From JAAOIF01 sp965217125 (GTDB lineage Bacteria > Pseudomonadota > Gammaproteobacteria > PS1 > Pseudothioglobaceae), in contig OZ244244.1 in NCBI GenBank assembly GCA_965217125.1, forward strand, positions 1,736,001 to 1,800,000: 64,000 bases of DNA, written 5' to 3'. The translations under genes and the position numbers were made by a program. This document shows, one piece after another, positions 25,027 through 34,948 of the stretch; within the stretch, counting starts at the first letter, position 1, and every line of letters begins with the position of its first letter. The notes under the pieces are model-generated. The model worked only from the letters and a program-made list of their open reading frames with translations, was not told where the DNA came from and did not search any database.

Positions 25027-28000
25027 TTGAAAAATTTATTAACAAAATTAGGGTTTCAACCCAAAGAAGGTGAAAATAACCTTTGGCATAAGCTGTATTC
25101 TCAGCACAATAATTGCAGTATCACAGTTGATTTTAATCAGCAAAAAATCAATTATGCTGAGTTAATAAAAGCAGGCAACAAAACCACACAAAACTTTTCT
25201 CAAGATGAAAACTGGGTGGTTTTAGAATGTGTAAACCGCTTATTGGAAAAGGGCTATTCACCACAAAATATCATTTTAGAAAAAACTTATCCAGCAGGTC
25301 ATGGGCATTCTGCTAGGCTGGATATTTGTGTGAATAATGATGATGGACAGGAATATTTGCTGATTGAGTGCAAAACTTATGGCAAGGAATTTAATAAAGA
25401 GTTAAGCAATACTAAAAAAGATGGTGGGCAATTATTTACTTATTTTAAATTTGAAAATAAAGCTAGTATTATTATGCTTTATGCCTCAAAGTTAGACAAT
25501 CAAGATATTATTTTTCAAAATGAAATCATTAAAATTGAAGATAATTACCGCACAGGTAGTGCAAAAGATTTTTACGAAAGATGGAATAAAATCACCAAAG
25601 ATAACGGCGTTTTTGATGATTGGGTTAAGCCTTATGATTTTGTTTCTAAAGCCTTAACTTCAGAGGATTTGGTCGAAATACGAGAAGAGGACAGTAGCAC
25701 TATTTTTAACCATTTTTTAGAAATTCTGCGTCATAATGTAGTGTCAGACAAGGGCAATGCTTTTAATAAAATTTTCACCCTGTTTTTATGCAAGGTTTAT
25801 GATGAAAAATCAACTAAGACAGGAGACGAATTAAAGTTTCAGTGGCTTGAAGGCAAGGATACTGATATAGATTTTCAGTTAAGGCTGACTGATTTATATA
25901 AAAAAGGCATGAAAGATTTTTTAGAAAAAGAAGTAACTGATTTTTCTGATGCTGAATTTGACCAACAATATAAAAATTTAGATGACAAAACTAAAAAAAG
26001 CCTAAAACAAACCTTTGCAAAACTTAGGTTAGAAAAAAATAATGAATTTGCCATTAAAGAAGTTTTTGATAATCAGTCATTTAGAGAAAACGCCAAAATC
26101 GTTAAAGAAGTGGTGGAATTATTGCAAAAATATCAAATTCGCTACAATAAACGTCAACAATATTTATCAGATTTTTTTGAATTATTATTAACCACAGGCT
26201 TAAAACAAGAATCAGGGCAATTTTTTACCCCGGTGCCGATTGCACAATTTATTATTAAAAGCCTGCCGCTTGATGGTTTGGTTGATAAAAAATTAGAAGC
26301 AGGCAAAAAAGATGAGTTAATGCCTTTTGTGATGGATTACGCCGCAGGTAGTGGGCATTTTTTAACTGAAAGTATGCACGAGATGCAACGGCTTTTAGAT
26401 GCAAAAAATCCTGATGATTATATTCAAGCAACCGCTAAAAAAATAAGGAATTGGAAAGATGATCATTTCGATTGGGCAGAAAAATATGTCTACGGTGTAG
26501 AAAAAGACTACCGTTTGGTTAAAGTTGGCAAAGTTGGCTGTTATTTACACGGCGATGGTTTGGCAAATGTATTATTAAGTGATGGTTTGGCAAGTTTTAA
26601 GCACCTAGAATACAGAGAACTGTTGAGCAAGAAAGATGAAAAATTTCCGCAAGAAAATAAACAATTTGATGTGGTTGTCTCTAATCCGCCTTATTCAGTT
26701 TCATCGTTTAAAAATGCTTCCGCAGACTATTATCAACAAAAAGACTTTGAACTCTACGCCAGTTTAACTGATAGCAGTTCTGAAATTGAATGCCTATTTG
26801 TTGAACGCACTAAACAACTGTTAAAAGATGGCGGTATGGCAGGCGTTATTTTGCCCAGTAGTATTTTAAGTAACGCAGGTATTTATACTAAAACTCGTGA
26901 AATTTTATTAAAGTATTTTGAAATAATTGCCATTACTGAATTAGGCTCAAATACCTTTATGGCAACAGGTACTAATACAGTTGTGCTGTTTTTACGCCGT
27001 AGAAATAATTATGACAGCATTCATTTAAAGACCGCAATTAACAAGTTTTTTAAGAATTTACAAGAGCTAACTTTAGGTGGTATTGAGAACCCTATTAGCA
27101 AATATTTGGCTTATGCTTGGGAAGGTATTAATTTTGAGGATTATAAAACGCTATTACAAAAAACACCTAACAAAATAATTGAGCAACACGAGTTATATCA
27201 AGATTATCAAATAATAAAAGCAAAAAATAGCCAAGAAAAATGGCAAAAAATACTTGAATTAGAACAACAAAAATTATTTTATTTTGTGCTAACTTATCCG
27301 CAAAAAATCGTTTTAATAAAAACTGGTGAGAAAAAAGCCGAAAAACAATTTTTAGGCTATGAATTTTCTAATCGCCGAGGCAGCGAAGGCATTCACCCTA
27401 TTCAGAGAGGCAAAACTATTGATGAATGCACCCAATTATTTGACCCTAATATTTTTGATAATCCACAAAAAGCCAGCACCTATATTTATCAAGCGTTTAA
27501 AGGTGATTTGAGCAGCGAGATTGATGATGCTTTAAAAAATAATATCTCAAGAGTTAATTTAGTAGATTTAATGAGTTTTGATCGGGTGGATTTTGAAAAA
27601 ACCATTTCTTTATCAATTAAAAAAAAACTAAAAATTGAAAGTCAGTGGGAATTAGAAAAGATTGGTGAGATAATATATGAACATCCAAAATCTAAGATAA
27701 AAGTAGGCACCGCAAAAGATGTGATAAATGGCATATACCCTTTTTTTACCAGCGGCAATAGCATGCTTACATTTAACGACTTTTTGCTTGATAATGAAAA
27801 TATTTATCTTTCTACAGGCGGCAATGCTATTATTAAATACTTTAACGGTAGGGCATCTTATTCCACTGATACCTTTGTTATAAAAAGCCTCAATGAAAAA
27901 GAGTTAAAAACAAAATTTATATTTCACTTATTAGATAGTGTTATTGTTTCAATCAATCAATTTTATTTTAAAGGCTTAGGATTAAGGCATTTACAAAAAC

Positions 28001-28728
28001 CTGATTTTAGAAACATAAAAATACCTATCCCGCCTAAAGAAATCCAGCAAAAAATTATTAATGAAATTGAAGATTTAGAAAAAAAAGAAGACGAAGCAAC
28101 TACAAGTATTTTAAATTTACAAAATAATATCAATGATATTGTTGGCGAAATTAACACAAATAATTTAATTAAACTAAAGCAATTAATGTTAATTGTTAGA
28201 GGCGCATCACCAAGACCTATTAGGCAATATCAAACGAATGATAAGAATGGTGTAAATTGGATAAAAATAGGCGATGTAAAACCAAATTCAAAATATATAA
28301 CGAAAACTAAAGAAAAAATAACTTTAGATGGTGCAAAAAAATCAAGGTTTGTAGATATTGGAGATTTTATATTATCTAATTCTATGAGTTTTGGAAGGCC
28401 TTATATTATGAAAATAACAGGTTTTATCCATGATGGTTGGTTACTTATGTCTCATTTTAGTAAAGAATTAAATAAAGATTATTTATACTATATTCTTTCT
28501 AGTAATTTAGTTCAAGAACAATTTAAAAATGCTGCAAGTGGTGGCACGACAGTTGATAACCTTAATATTACAAAGGTTGAAAATACTGATATACCTTTAA
28601 TTACATTATTAGAACAACAAAAAATAGTCGCAAAAATAGTAAAAATAGAAGCAAAAATTCACCAATTAGAGGCACAAACAAATGCCATTCCACAACAAAA
28701 AGAAGCGGTTTTAAAGAAGTATTTATGA
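25027..28728 (+). CDS. Single-chain restriction-methylation-specificity protein (type IIG/IIB, AloI-like)
   Basis: One 1233-residue chain combines all three R-M functions. The N-terminal nuclease has a PD-(D/E)xK pattern: D99 in RLDICV and E114-C-K116. The central gamma-class N6-adenine methyltransferase shows GQFFTPxxIAxFI, DYAAGSGHF (about residue 437) and NPPYSV (about residue 554). The last 360 residues hold two HsdS-like target-recognition domains, each closed by an IP-x-P/L-EQQKI type helix, implying a bipartite site as in AloI/PpiI-type enzymes. The start is TTG with AGG upstream. Its TGA overlaps the pyrC ATG (ATGA). No separate subunits are nearby. Confidence 0.88.
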   Translation: MKNLLTKLGFQPKEGENNLWHKLYSQHNNCSITVDFNQQKINYAELIKAGNKTTQNFSQDENWVVLECVNRLLEKGYSPQNIILEKTYPAGHGHSARLDICVNNDDGQEYLLIECKTYGKEFNKELSNTKKDGGQLFTYFKFENKASIIMLYASKLDNQDIIFQNEIIKIEDNYRTGSAKDFYERWNKITKDNGVFDDWVKPYDFVSKALTSEDLVEIREEDSSTIFNHFLEILRHNVVSDKGNAFNKIFTLFLCKVYDEKSTKTGDELKFQWLEGKDTDIDFQLRLTDLYKKGMKDFLEKEVTDFSDAEFDQQYKNLDDKTKKSLKQTFAKLRLEKNNEFAIKEVFDNQSFRENAKIVKEVVELLQKYQIRYNKRQQYLSDFFELLLTTGLKQESGQFFTPVPIAQFIIKSLPLDGLVDKKLEAGKKDELMPFVMDYAAGSGHFLTESMHEMQRLLDAKNPDDYIQATAKKIRNWKDDHFDWAEKYVYGVEKDYRLVKVGKVGCYLHGDGLANVLLSDGLASFKHLEYRELLSKKDEKFPQENKQFDVVVSNPPYSVSSFKNASADYYQQKDFELYASLTDSSSEIECLFVERTKQLLKDGGMAGVILPSSILSNAGIYTKTREILLKYFEIIAITELGSNTFMATGTNTVVLFLRRRNNYDSIHLKTAINKFFKNLQELTLGGIENPISKYLAYAWEGINFEDYKTLLQKTPNKIIEQHELYQDYQIIKAKNSQEKWQKILELEQQKLFYFVLTYPQKIVLIKTGEKKAEKQFLGYEFSNRRGSEGIHPIQRGKTIDECTQLFDPNIFDNPQKASTYIYQAFKGDLSSEIDDALKNNISRVNLVDLMSFDRVDFEKTISLSIKKKLKIESQWELEKIGEIIYEHPKSKIKVGTAKDVINGIYPFFTSGNSMLTFNDFLLDNENIYLSTGGNAIIKYFNGRASYSTDTFVIKSLNEKELKTKFIFHLLDSVIVSINQFYFKGLGLRHLQKPDFRNIKIPIPPKEIQQKIINEIEDLEKKEDEATTSILNLQNNINDIVGEINTNNLIKLKQLMLIVRGASPRPIRQYQTNDKNGVNWIKIGDVKPNSKYITKTKEKITLDGAKKSRFVDIGDFILSNSMSFGRPYIMKITGFIHDGWLLMSHFSKELNKDYLYYILSSNLVQEQFKNAASGGTTVDNLNITKVENTDIPLITLLEQQKIVAKIVKIEAKIHQLEAQTNAIPQQKEAVLKKYL

Positions 28729-29765
28729 GCGATTTACAACAACTTGAAATAATCCGACCAGACGATTGGCATTTGCATTTGCGTAGTGGTGCGGCGTTAA
28801 AATCGGTGGCAAAATTCAGCGCAGCGCAAATGGGCAGGGCGATTATTATGCCTAACCTCGTGCCGCCGGTTATTGACGCGGCCGGGGCGGCAAACTACCG
28901 AGCAGAAATTATGGCAGCCCTGCCTATGGATAGTGGATTTGAGCCATTAATGGTATTATATTTAACCGATAACACCACAGTTGAAAACATCAAACAGGCC
29001 TTTCACAATGGCGTTGTGGCAGCAAAATTTTATCCAGCAGGGGCGACCACTAATGCGGATAGCGGGGTTAGCGATATTGCCAAGATTTATCCCGCATTAG
29101 GCGCTATGCAAAAGCACGGTATGCCATTATTGGTGCATGGCGAGGTGACCCGACCCGAGATTGATATTTTTGATAGAGAAGCGGTTTTTATTGATGAGGT
29201 TTTAAGCCAAGTGGCGCGTGATTTTGCTGATTTAAAAATCGTGTTTGAGCATATTACTACCAAAGATGCGGTGGATTTTGTGCTTGCAAGCAGTGCAAAT
29301 ATTGGCGCTACTATAACCCCGCATCACCTGCTGGCAAACCGTAACGATATGCTGGTAGGCGGCATTAAACCGCATTATTATTGTTTGCCAGTATTGAAAC
29401 GCAACACCCATCAGCAGGCGTTAATTGCAGCTGCTACCAGCGGCAATCCTAAATTTTTCTTAGGCACGGATTCTGCTCCACATGCAAAAGCGGACAAAGA
29501 ATCGAGCTGCGGTTGTGCCGGTATTTTGAACGCACATTGTGCTATAGAACTTTATGCAATGGTGTTTGAAGCCGCCCGCGCCTTAGATAAATTAGAAGGC
29601 TTTGCCTCAAAATTTGGCGCAGATTTTTATGCTTTGCCACATAATACAGATACCATTAGGCTGAAAAAACAAGATTGGATTGTGGCAGATAGTTATCCAT
29701 TTGCAGACTCAAGCATTGTGCCATTTATGGCAGGAAAAACGATTAGCTGGCAACTTATTAGTTAG
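28725..29765 (+). CDS. pyrC: Dihydroorotase
   Basis: PyrC cyclises carbamoyl aspartate to dihydroorotate in pyrimidine synthesis, the step before PyrD. Type II signatures are intact: the metal-binding DDWHLHLR (residues 13-20), the lysine in AAKFYPAGATTN that becomes carboxylated, HGEV, HITT, and LGTDSAPH near the C-terminus. Length (346) equals the E. coli form. Its ATG lies inside the stop of the R-M-S gene, so at present its translation is probably coupled to that accessory gene. Its stop overlaps the convergent arfB stop. Confidence 0.96.
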   Translation: MSDLQQLEIIRPDDWHLHLRSGAALKSVAKFSAAQMGRAIIMPNLVPPVIDAAGAANYRAEIMAALPMDSGFEPLMVLYLTDNTTVENIKQAFHNGVVAAKFYPAGATTNADSGVSDIAKIYPALGAMQKHGMPLLVHGEVTRPEIDIFDREAVFIDEVLSQVARDFADLKIVFEHITTKDAVDFVLASSANIGATITPHHLLANRNDMLVGGIKPHYYCLPVLKRNTHQQALIAAATSGNPKFFLGTDSAPHAKADKESSCGCAGILNAHCAIELYAMVFEAARALDKLEGFASKFGADFYALPHNTDTIRLKKQDWIVADSYPFADSSIVPFMAGKTISWQLIS

Positions 29766-30151
29766 AACCTCACTTTTTTACGCGATTGTTTGAGTGTTGC
29801 GCGCTGTGCTTTAGCGTCAAGGCGTTTGGCAATTTTTACTTTTGATATTTTTGTTGCTTTTCTGGGAATCTGTTGTTTTAGCACATTTTCAACTAAATCA
29901 TTTAAGCGTTTTATTGCGTCAAGACGATTTTTTTCTTGGGTGCGAAACTGGTCGGCTTTAATGATAATCACCCCATCTTTTGATAGCCGTGTGTCCTTTA
30001 GTTTTAGCAGTTTTTGCTTGTTTTCAGTGCCTAATGATGAAGTTTTAATATCAAAACGCAAATGAATACCAGTGCTGACCTTATTAACATTTTGCCCGCC
30101 TTTGCCACGCGAGCGAATGGCGCTTAGCTCAATATCGCCGAGCTTAATCAA
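29762..30151 (-). CDS. arfB: Ribosome-rescue peptidyl-tRNA hydrolase ArfB
   Basis: ArfB (YaeJ) enters stalled ribosomes and hydrolyses the peptidyl-tRNA with a release-factor-like GGQ motif. The sequence has SRGKGGQNVNKVSTG (GGQ at about residues 18-20) and a lysine/arginine-rich C-terminal tail (RLDAKAQRATLKQSRKKVRF) of the kind that binds the mRNA channel. The 129 residues separate it from full release factors. It overlaps the upstream ribF by 8 bp, suggesting cotranslation. Confidence 0.92.
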   Translation of the reverse strand: MIKLGDIELSAIRSRGKGGQNVNKVSTGIHLRFDIKTSSLGTENKQKLLKLKDTRLSKDGVIIIKADQFRTQEKNRLDAIKRLNDLVENVLKQQIPRKATKISKVKIAKRLDAKAQRATLKQSRKKVRF

Positions 30152-31055
30152 AATATTCCTTAGCAGTTTGCGTGTCTAACTGAATTTGCATTTTTAAGGC
30201 CTCAAACGAATCAAATTTTTGTTCGTTGCGGATTTTATGTTTGAAAATTACCTCAGCTTGTGCGTTATAAACATCTTCATCGAAGTTAAAAACAAACACT
30301 TCTAACAAAGTTTTTTCGCCGCCTACAGTTGGGCGTTTGCCGATGTTGCAAACGCCGTTGTAAGTTGCCCCGCTTAGTTTAATATTGACCGCAAACACGC
30401 CCAAAACTGGACTGATATTGCGTTTAATAGGGATGTTAATAGTAGGGAAGCCGATAGTTCGGCCTTTTTGTTGCCCGCGGATAATCTTGCCCGATATTGA
30501 AAACTCGCGCCCCAGCATTTGAGCGGCTTTGCTTATGTTGCCAGTGCCCAGCGCCCTTCTAATTTTTGAGCTACTAACGCGCCCACCAGCACAAACAACA
30601 CTTTGTATGCTTTCCACACTAAAGCCGTTTGTTGCCGATAGGCTTTTTAGCAAGTCAAAATCACCTTGTCGATCTTTGCCAAAACGAAAATCATCGCCAA
30701 TCAGGCAGTGTTTTATATTAAGTTTATCTAACAAAATTTGTTGCACAAAAGTGCCTGCGCTGAGCTCAGCAAACGCTTGATTAAAATCAATTAATAAATG
30801 TTCATCTAATGCTAAATTCGACAGCAGTCGGTGTTTTTCTTTAAAGTTAGTTAGGCTTGCCTGCTGTTGTCCAAAAAAATACTGCGGTGTTGGTGTAAAA
30901 GAAAGCAGCACTGACTTTAGCCTTAGTTTTTTAGCGCTGGCAACTAATTTTTTAATGATTTGTTGGTGTCCCAGATGGATGCCATCAAAATTGCCAATAG
31001 TTACCGCACTGCCAGAGTGTGTTTTCAGATTGTGTAAACCACGAACGATATTCAT
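30144..31055 (-). CDS. ribF: Bifunctional riboflavin kinase / FMN adenylyltransferase
   Basis: RibF converts riboflavin to FMN and then FAD. The N-terminal nucleotidyltransferase domain has NFDGIHLGHQQII and SFTPTP; SSSKIRRAL lies between the domains; the C-terminal kinase has GRTIGFPTINI and GVCNIGKRPTVGG. The 303-residue length is normal. It begins 9 bp after metA ends and overlaps arfB, so it belongs to a minus-strand run. No FMN riboswitch was recognised upstream. Confidence 0.95.
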   Translation of the reverse strand: MNIVRGLHNLKTHSGSAVTIGNFDGIHLGHQQIIKKLVASAKKLRLKSVLLSFTPTPQYFFGQQQASLTNFKEKHRLLSNLALDEHLLIDFNQAFAELSAGTFVQQILLDKLNIKHCLIGDDFRFGKDRQGDFDLLKSLSATNGFSVESIQSVVCAGGRVSSSKIRRALGTGNISKAAQMLGREFSISGKIIRGQQKGRTIGFPTINIPIKRNISPVLGVFAVNIKLSGATYNGVCNIGKRPTVGGEKTLLEVFVFNFDEDVYNAQAEVIFKHKIRNEQKFDSFEALKMQIQLDTQTAKEYFD

Positions 31056-31064
31056 ACTTAGGTC

Positions 31065-32120
31065 TCATTTTATATTCAACGGATTAGACGGGTCAATGCC
31101 CGACATAAACGGCTTGTTAATATCTTTATGGGTTGCTTGATAAACACAGCCAATCCAATTATTGATGATGACATTAGTGGCGTTGCCCCAAGTATTGTTT
31201 AGGGTTTTTGCAATCAGTGCTTCGGGAAAATCGGCAATGCTAAGCTCAGCTGATAAAAGTTTGTCCCTATACTCGTTCAAAATGGCTTTATTTTGTTCGC
31301 TGAGATAATTGCTTGGGAATAACGGATAGTGCGCACTGTCTTTGTTTAAAAAAGCAATAATTTCACGCTTATATTCTTTTAGCAAGCTGATAGTATCGTA
31401 TTCTGGATGACCTTGTAAAAATACAATTCTAAGCAAATCCTCGCTAACACACAGGTGAGTGCCAATCTCGCTATCAATTAAAATTTTAACCCCAGCGGCT
31501 TCAAACTGTGCTTTTGAAATTTGATTGAAACGCGAATGCGGCACATCAAAACGCGTATTAACACCGCTTAGCAATGGATGCCCGCGATTAATTATTTGGT
31601 GCGGAAACACCCCCCAACATTTTTTGTCAAGTGCTTGACGCTTTTGTCCATAGCGAAATTCTAACACCGCATGCGTTGCCAAGCAAGAACACAAAGTTGA
31701 AGTAACATTGTTGTAAGACCAATCAATCACAGCCTTGAGATTATTATAAAACGGCGCTTTTTGCAATTCAGCATTTTCAACCTGCGCACCAGTAATAATC
31801 AGCGCATCTAAACCTTGGGTTTTAATATCCTCAAAACTTTGGTAAAAATTATCAATATGAGCCTGTGCTTTTGCACCTCGTTTAACTGACGGCAAAGTAA
31901 AGGGATGCAGGTAGAATTGTGCGATTTGATTAGAATGCCCAATTAGGCGGAAAAACTGCCGTTCAGTGGCCTCAAGCGCGGCATCTGGCATTAGATTAAG
32001 CAGACCAATATGCAACTCACGAATAGCTTGATGGTGCGCTCTGTTCTTAGACAAAATAGTTTCACCTTCTTGTTTAAGGCGTTTAAATGACGGCAGCTTA
32101 GAATGGGCGATTAACGGCAT
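31065..32120 (-). CDS. metA: Homoserine O-acyltransferase, MetA family
   Basis: MetA activates homoserine with an acyl group from acyl-CoA, the committed step of methionine synthesis. Seen: LNLMPDAALEATERQFFRL, the nucleophile in CSCLATHAVLEFRYG, and the catalytic His/Glu pair in QGHPEYD. Length is 351, longer than the 309 of E. coli, with extra residues at the C-terminus. Whether succinyl- or acetyl-CoA is used cannot be read safely without an alignment. It overlaps the upstream ATPase gene by one base. Confidence 0.9.
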   Translation of the reverse strand: MPLIAHSKLPSFKRLKQEGETILSKNRAHHQAIRELHIGLLNLMPDAALEATERQFFRLIGHSNQIAQFYLHPFTLPSVKRGAKAQAHIDNFYQSFEDIKTQGLDALIITGAQVENAELQKAPFYNNLKAVIDWSYNNVTSTLCSCLATHAVLEFRYGQKRQALDKKCWGVFPHQIINRGHPLLSGVNTRFDVPHSRFNQISKAQFEAAGVKILIDSEIGTHLCVSEDLLRIVFLQGHPEYDTISLLKEYKREIIAFLNKDSAHYPLFPSNYLSEQNKAILNEYRDKLLSAELSIADFPEALIAKTLNNTWGNATNVIINNWIGCVYQATHKDINKPFMSGIDPSNPLNIK

Positions 32121-32956
32121 TAGTCAAGCACCTCTTCAATCAATTCAAACACTTCAGCGGCAGTTTTGCATTGGTATAAATCTTTGCTATCAATGGTGTA
32201 GCCGTATTGCTCGGCAATGGCTTGATATTTTGGCTTGCGGTATGTCAATAGACGCGGGAAAACCCAACGCACAAAGGCATCAGGCTCGATTTGTGCAACA
32301 TAGCTTAGGGCGTTTTCAGCCAAGTAAATTGCCAATTGTTTTGTTAAAAAATCAGGCTGATAATACAAAGGTTTTGGGTGAATTTGGGCGCGCTCAATCA
32401 ATGCAGGTTGATTCGCTTCATTAGCTTTAATATAAAGAATTATACTGTGCTGTGCAAGCATTTTATAGAGCTTAGCATCGTCAAGTTCGCACAGACTTCC
32501 ACCAGCATCATTAATAAAATGATTAAAACCCTGTAGCGCCGATTTTTCAATAAACTTTGTCACATCAAACATAGCAAGGGTTTCTGCTTTTTTGTGTAAG
32601 TCCTGACGGCGAATAAACTCGTCAATCGGCAGTCCGCCTTGTTCAGGATTGCCGACCCTGCCTAAAAAGGACGATACCGAAGACAGGTTGTTGAAAGTGA
32701 TATGGTTCTGCACGCTGATAGAATTGTTATCAAGCAAAGATGCCAACCAGTCATCTTGTTTGATGCGCCGTTTAATATTGTCCAAAATAGCATCGTTCAA
32801 GTATGCCGCACCAATTCGATAATCACCGCAATAATGATACCAGCCATGTTCAGCGCCCAGTAATTTTGCCAAATGGGTTTTACCAACGCCAGACATGCCC
32901 AATAGAGTTAAGCGCTTGTTGTTTGATTGCCTAAATGCTGCTGCTGAAAGTTTCAT
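32120..32956 (-). CDS. P-loop ATPase of unknown function
   Basis: The 278-residue protein has a Walker A GMSGVGKT (residues 19-26) and no other motif I can name with confidence. DAGGSLCELDDAKLY near the middle may be the Walker B/switch part. It is conserved enough in style to look like a housekeeping protein, not an accessory one. It lies between alaC (15 bp upstream) and metA (1-bp overlap), so it is cotranscribed with amino-acid genes. Substrate and role are unknown; a kinase or a small regulatory ATPase are both possible. Confidence 0.6.
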   Translation of the reverse strand: MKLSAAAFRQSNNKRLTLLGMSGVGKTHLAKLLGAEHGWYHYCGDYRIGAAYLNDAILDNIKRRIKQDDWLASLLDNNSISVQNHITFNNLSSVSSFLGRVGNPEQGGLPIDEFIRRQDLHKKAETLAMFDVTKFIEKSALQGFNHFINDAGGSLCELDDAKLYKMLAQHSIILYIKANEANQPALIERAQIHPKPLYYQPDFLTKQLAIYLAENALSYVAQIEPDAFVRWVFPRLLTYRKPKYQAIAEQYGYTIDSKDLYQCKTAAEVFELIEEVLD

Positions 32957-32971
32957 AGTTGTGCAAATGCC

Positions 32972-34159
32972 CTACAATAGCCCATCTTGTTTAAACATCT
33001 CGCGAATGCCACGAATTGCTTGACGGGTTCGGTGTTGGTTTTCAATCAGCCCAAAACGCACATAGTTTTCGCCATAATCGCCAAAACCAATGCCGGGGGC
33101 AACGCCTACTTTGGCAGTTTTAAGTAGTTTTTTGGTAAACTCCAGCGAGCCTAATTTTTGATAAAATTCAGGAATTTTAGCCCAAACAAACATTGTGGCT
33201 TTTGGCGGAGTAATATTCCAGCCGATAGAATTAAGCCCGCTGCACAAGACATCTCGACGGCCTTGGTAGGTGTTAGAAATTTCCTTAACACAACTTTGGT
33301 CGCCCTCTAAGGCCTCAATCGCGGCGACTTGAATCGGGGTAAACATCCCGTAGTCCAAATAGGATTTAATCTTTGCCAATGCTGCAACCAAGGTTGGATT
33401 GCCCACCATAAATCCCACGCGCCAGCCCGGCATATTGTAACTTTTGGATAGAGAAAAAAATTCAACAGCAACTTCTTTTGCACCCTCCACCTGCAAAATA
33501 CTCGGCGCCACATAGCCATCAAAAACAATATCGGCATACGCCAAATCTTGCACTACCCAAATTTTATGCTGTTTGGCAATGCTAATCACCCGCTCAAAAA
33601 ACTCCAGTTCCACACATTCGGTGGTTGGGTTAGAGGGATAATTTAGTAGCAATATTTTTGGCTTAGGAGAGGTGTTTTTAATCAAGCGCTCAAGTTCAGT
33701 AAAAAAACCGTCTTCGGTCCCACAAGGCAAGTGTTGAATATCCGCCCCTGCAATCACAAACCCATACGGATGAATCGGATACGCAGGGTTTGGCGCCAGC
33801 ACAGTATCGCCACTATCTACAACCGCCTGTGCAAGATTTGCCAGCCCCTCTTTAGAGCCAATAGTAACAATAGCCTCAGTTTCTGGGTCTAAATCAACAT
33901 CAAAGCGAGTTTTATACCAATTAGCAATCGCACACCTAAGACGCACAATCCCGCGCGAGGCAGAATACCGATGCGTATCTGGACGGCGCACAGTCTCCAC
34001 CAATTTTTCCACAATATGCCCAGGCGTTGGCTGGTCAGGATTGCCCATGCCAAAATCGATAATATCCTCACCACGCGACCGTGCCTCAGCCTTTAGGGTA
34101 TTGGTAATAGCAAAAACATAAGCCGGCAAGCGTTGAATGCGTGGGAAATCGTTGTTCAT
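32972..34159 (-). CDS. alaC: Alanine-type aminotransferase (AlaC family)
   Basis: Fold type I PLP aminotransferase. It begins with FPRIQRLPAYVFAITNTLK, shows GMGNPDQPTP, NPAYPIHPYGF, NYPSNPTTE, the PLP lysine in SLSKSYNMPGWRVGF and the C-terminal phosphate- or carboxylate-binding arginine in NYVRFGL. These match AlaC (YfdZ), which forms alanine from pyruvate and glutamate. A broader substrate range is possible. The restriction endonuclease gene ends 2 bp before its ATG, so alaC is probably read from upstream transcripts. Length 395 is normal. Confidence 0.88.
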   Translation of the reverse strand: MNNDFPRIQRLPAYVFAITNTLKAEARSRGEDIIDFGMGNPDQPTPGHIVEKLVETVRRPDTHRYSASRGIVRLRCAIANWYKTRFDVDLDPETEAIVTIGSKEGLANLAQAVVDSGDTVLAPNPAYPIHPYGFVIAGADIQHLPCGTEDGFFTELERLIKNTSPKPKILLLNYPSNPTTECVELEFFERVISIAKQHKIWVVQDLAYADIVFDGYVAPSILQVEGAKEVAVEFFSLSKSYNMPGWRVGFMVGNPTLVAALAKIKSYLDYGMFTPIQVAAIEALEGDQSCVKEISNTYQGRRDVLCSGLNSIGWNITPPKATMFVWAKIPEFYQKLGSLEFTKKLLKTAKVGVAPGIGFGDYGENYVRFGLIENQHRTRQAIRGIREMFKQDGLL

Positions 34160-34161
34160 AA

Positions 34162-34944
34162 TCAGTATGAGTCCAGTTTTTCTTCAGAAATTTGCCTAAA
34201 TTTTTTGTTAAGTTGGTCTTTGAACTGTTTGCCAACCTCGTCAAATGTTTCCAATAGTTCGGTAAAGGTATTTTTTCCACCAATAAAGTTCCAATACTCA
34301 TCACCAATCAAAAAATCATTTGGTGGGTTCATCATATTAACCTCAGTAAAGCGATTATACGGCTTAGGATAGTATGGGTTATATGGAAAAGCTAAATACA
34401 CATTAACAGCCGATCTTTTTCTTGCAACCCATTCTAACAGTTTTGTTTTGCTTTTTTCAAAAACATCAATATTAGGTTTAACCGTTTTAATTTCAAAGTA
34501 ATATTCTTGCCCATCTCTTTTCATATAAAAATCTGCTATATTGCCTGATTTTTGAAACTCTCCATTAGCCGCAGACGCAGCTAATACCTGTATTTTCTCT
34601 TGCTCTATATCCGCTGTTTTGTTGCCATTTCTTAATTGCAACACAATATCGGCAATCACTGATTTTTGCGGTCTTGAAATTGCCCCGCCTACTCCATAGT
34701 TTCTAAATGCCACATCTGCAGTTTCAGAAGCAATAATAACCGACACATCTTCATAAATACTCATGCCTAATGTTGTCGCCATTGAATGAATAAACGAATA
34801 AGCGGCAATTTTTTCATTATCCTGAATAAGCCTTGCCAAAAAAGGCATACTTGTAGTTTCTCTGCCATAAGTGTTTAGCTTTTTTGCAATTTTATCTGAT
34901 AAAAGCATTTGTATTTTTTGTTTTTGATGAGTTGATAGTGCCAT
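34162..34944 (-). CDS. Type II restriction endonuclease, TdeIII-like (tentative)
   Basis: A 260-residue protein directly behind a DNA methyltransferase gene. Residues 138-153 give D138-x12-E151-I-K153, a PD-(D/E)xK catalytic pattern. The opening part (RETTSMPFLARL, AAYSFIHSMATTLGMSIYE) resembles what I recall of the TdeIII family, whose members cut GGNCC. The family link and specificity are recollection, not a search; the nuclease role is supported by motif and pairing. It is 4 bp after the methyltransferase gene and 2 bp before alaC. Confidence 0.7.
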   Translation of the reverse strand: MALSTHQKQKIQMLLSDKIAKKLNTYGRETTSMPFLARLIQDNEKIAAYSFIHSMATTLGMSIYEDVSVIIASETADVAFRNYGVGGAISRPQKSVIADIVLQLRNGNKTADIEQEKIQVLAASAANGEFQKSGNIADFYMKRDGQEYYFEIKTVKPNIDVFEKSKTKLLEWVARKRSAVNVYLAFPYNPYYPKPYNRFTEVNMMNPPNDFLIGDEYWNFIGGKNTFTELLETFDEVGKQFKDQLNKKFRQISEEKLDSY

Positions 34945-34948
34945 TTTT

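Noticed and set aside
30144..32130. FMN or SAM riboswitch before ribF or metA
   Set aside because: Spacing between these genes is 9 bp or an overlap, leaving no room for an aptamer.
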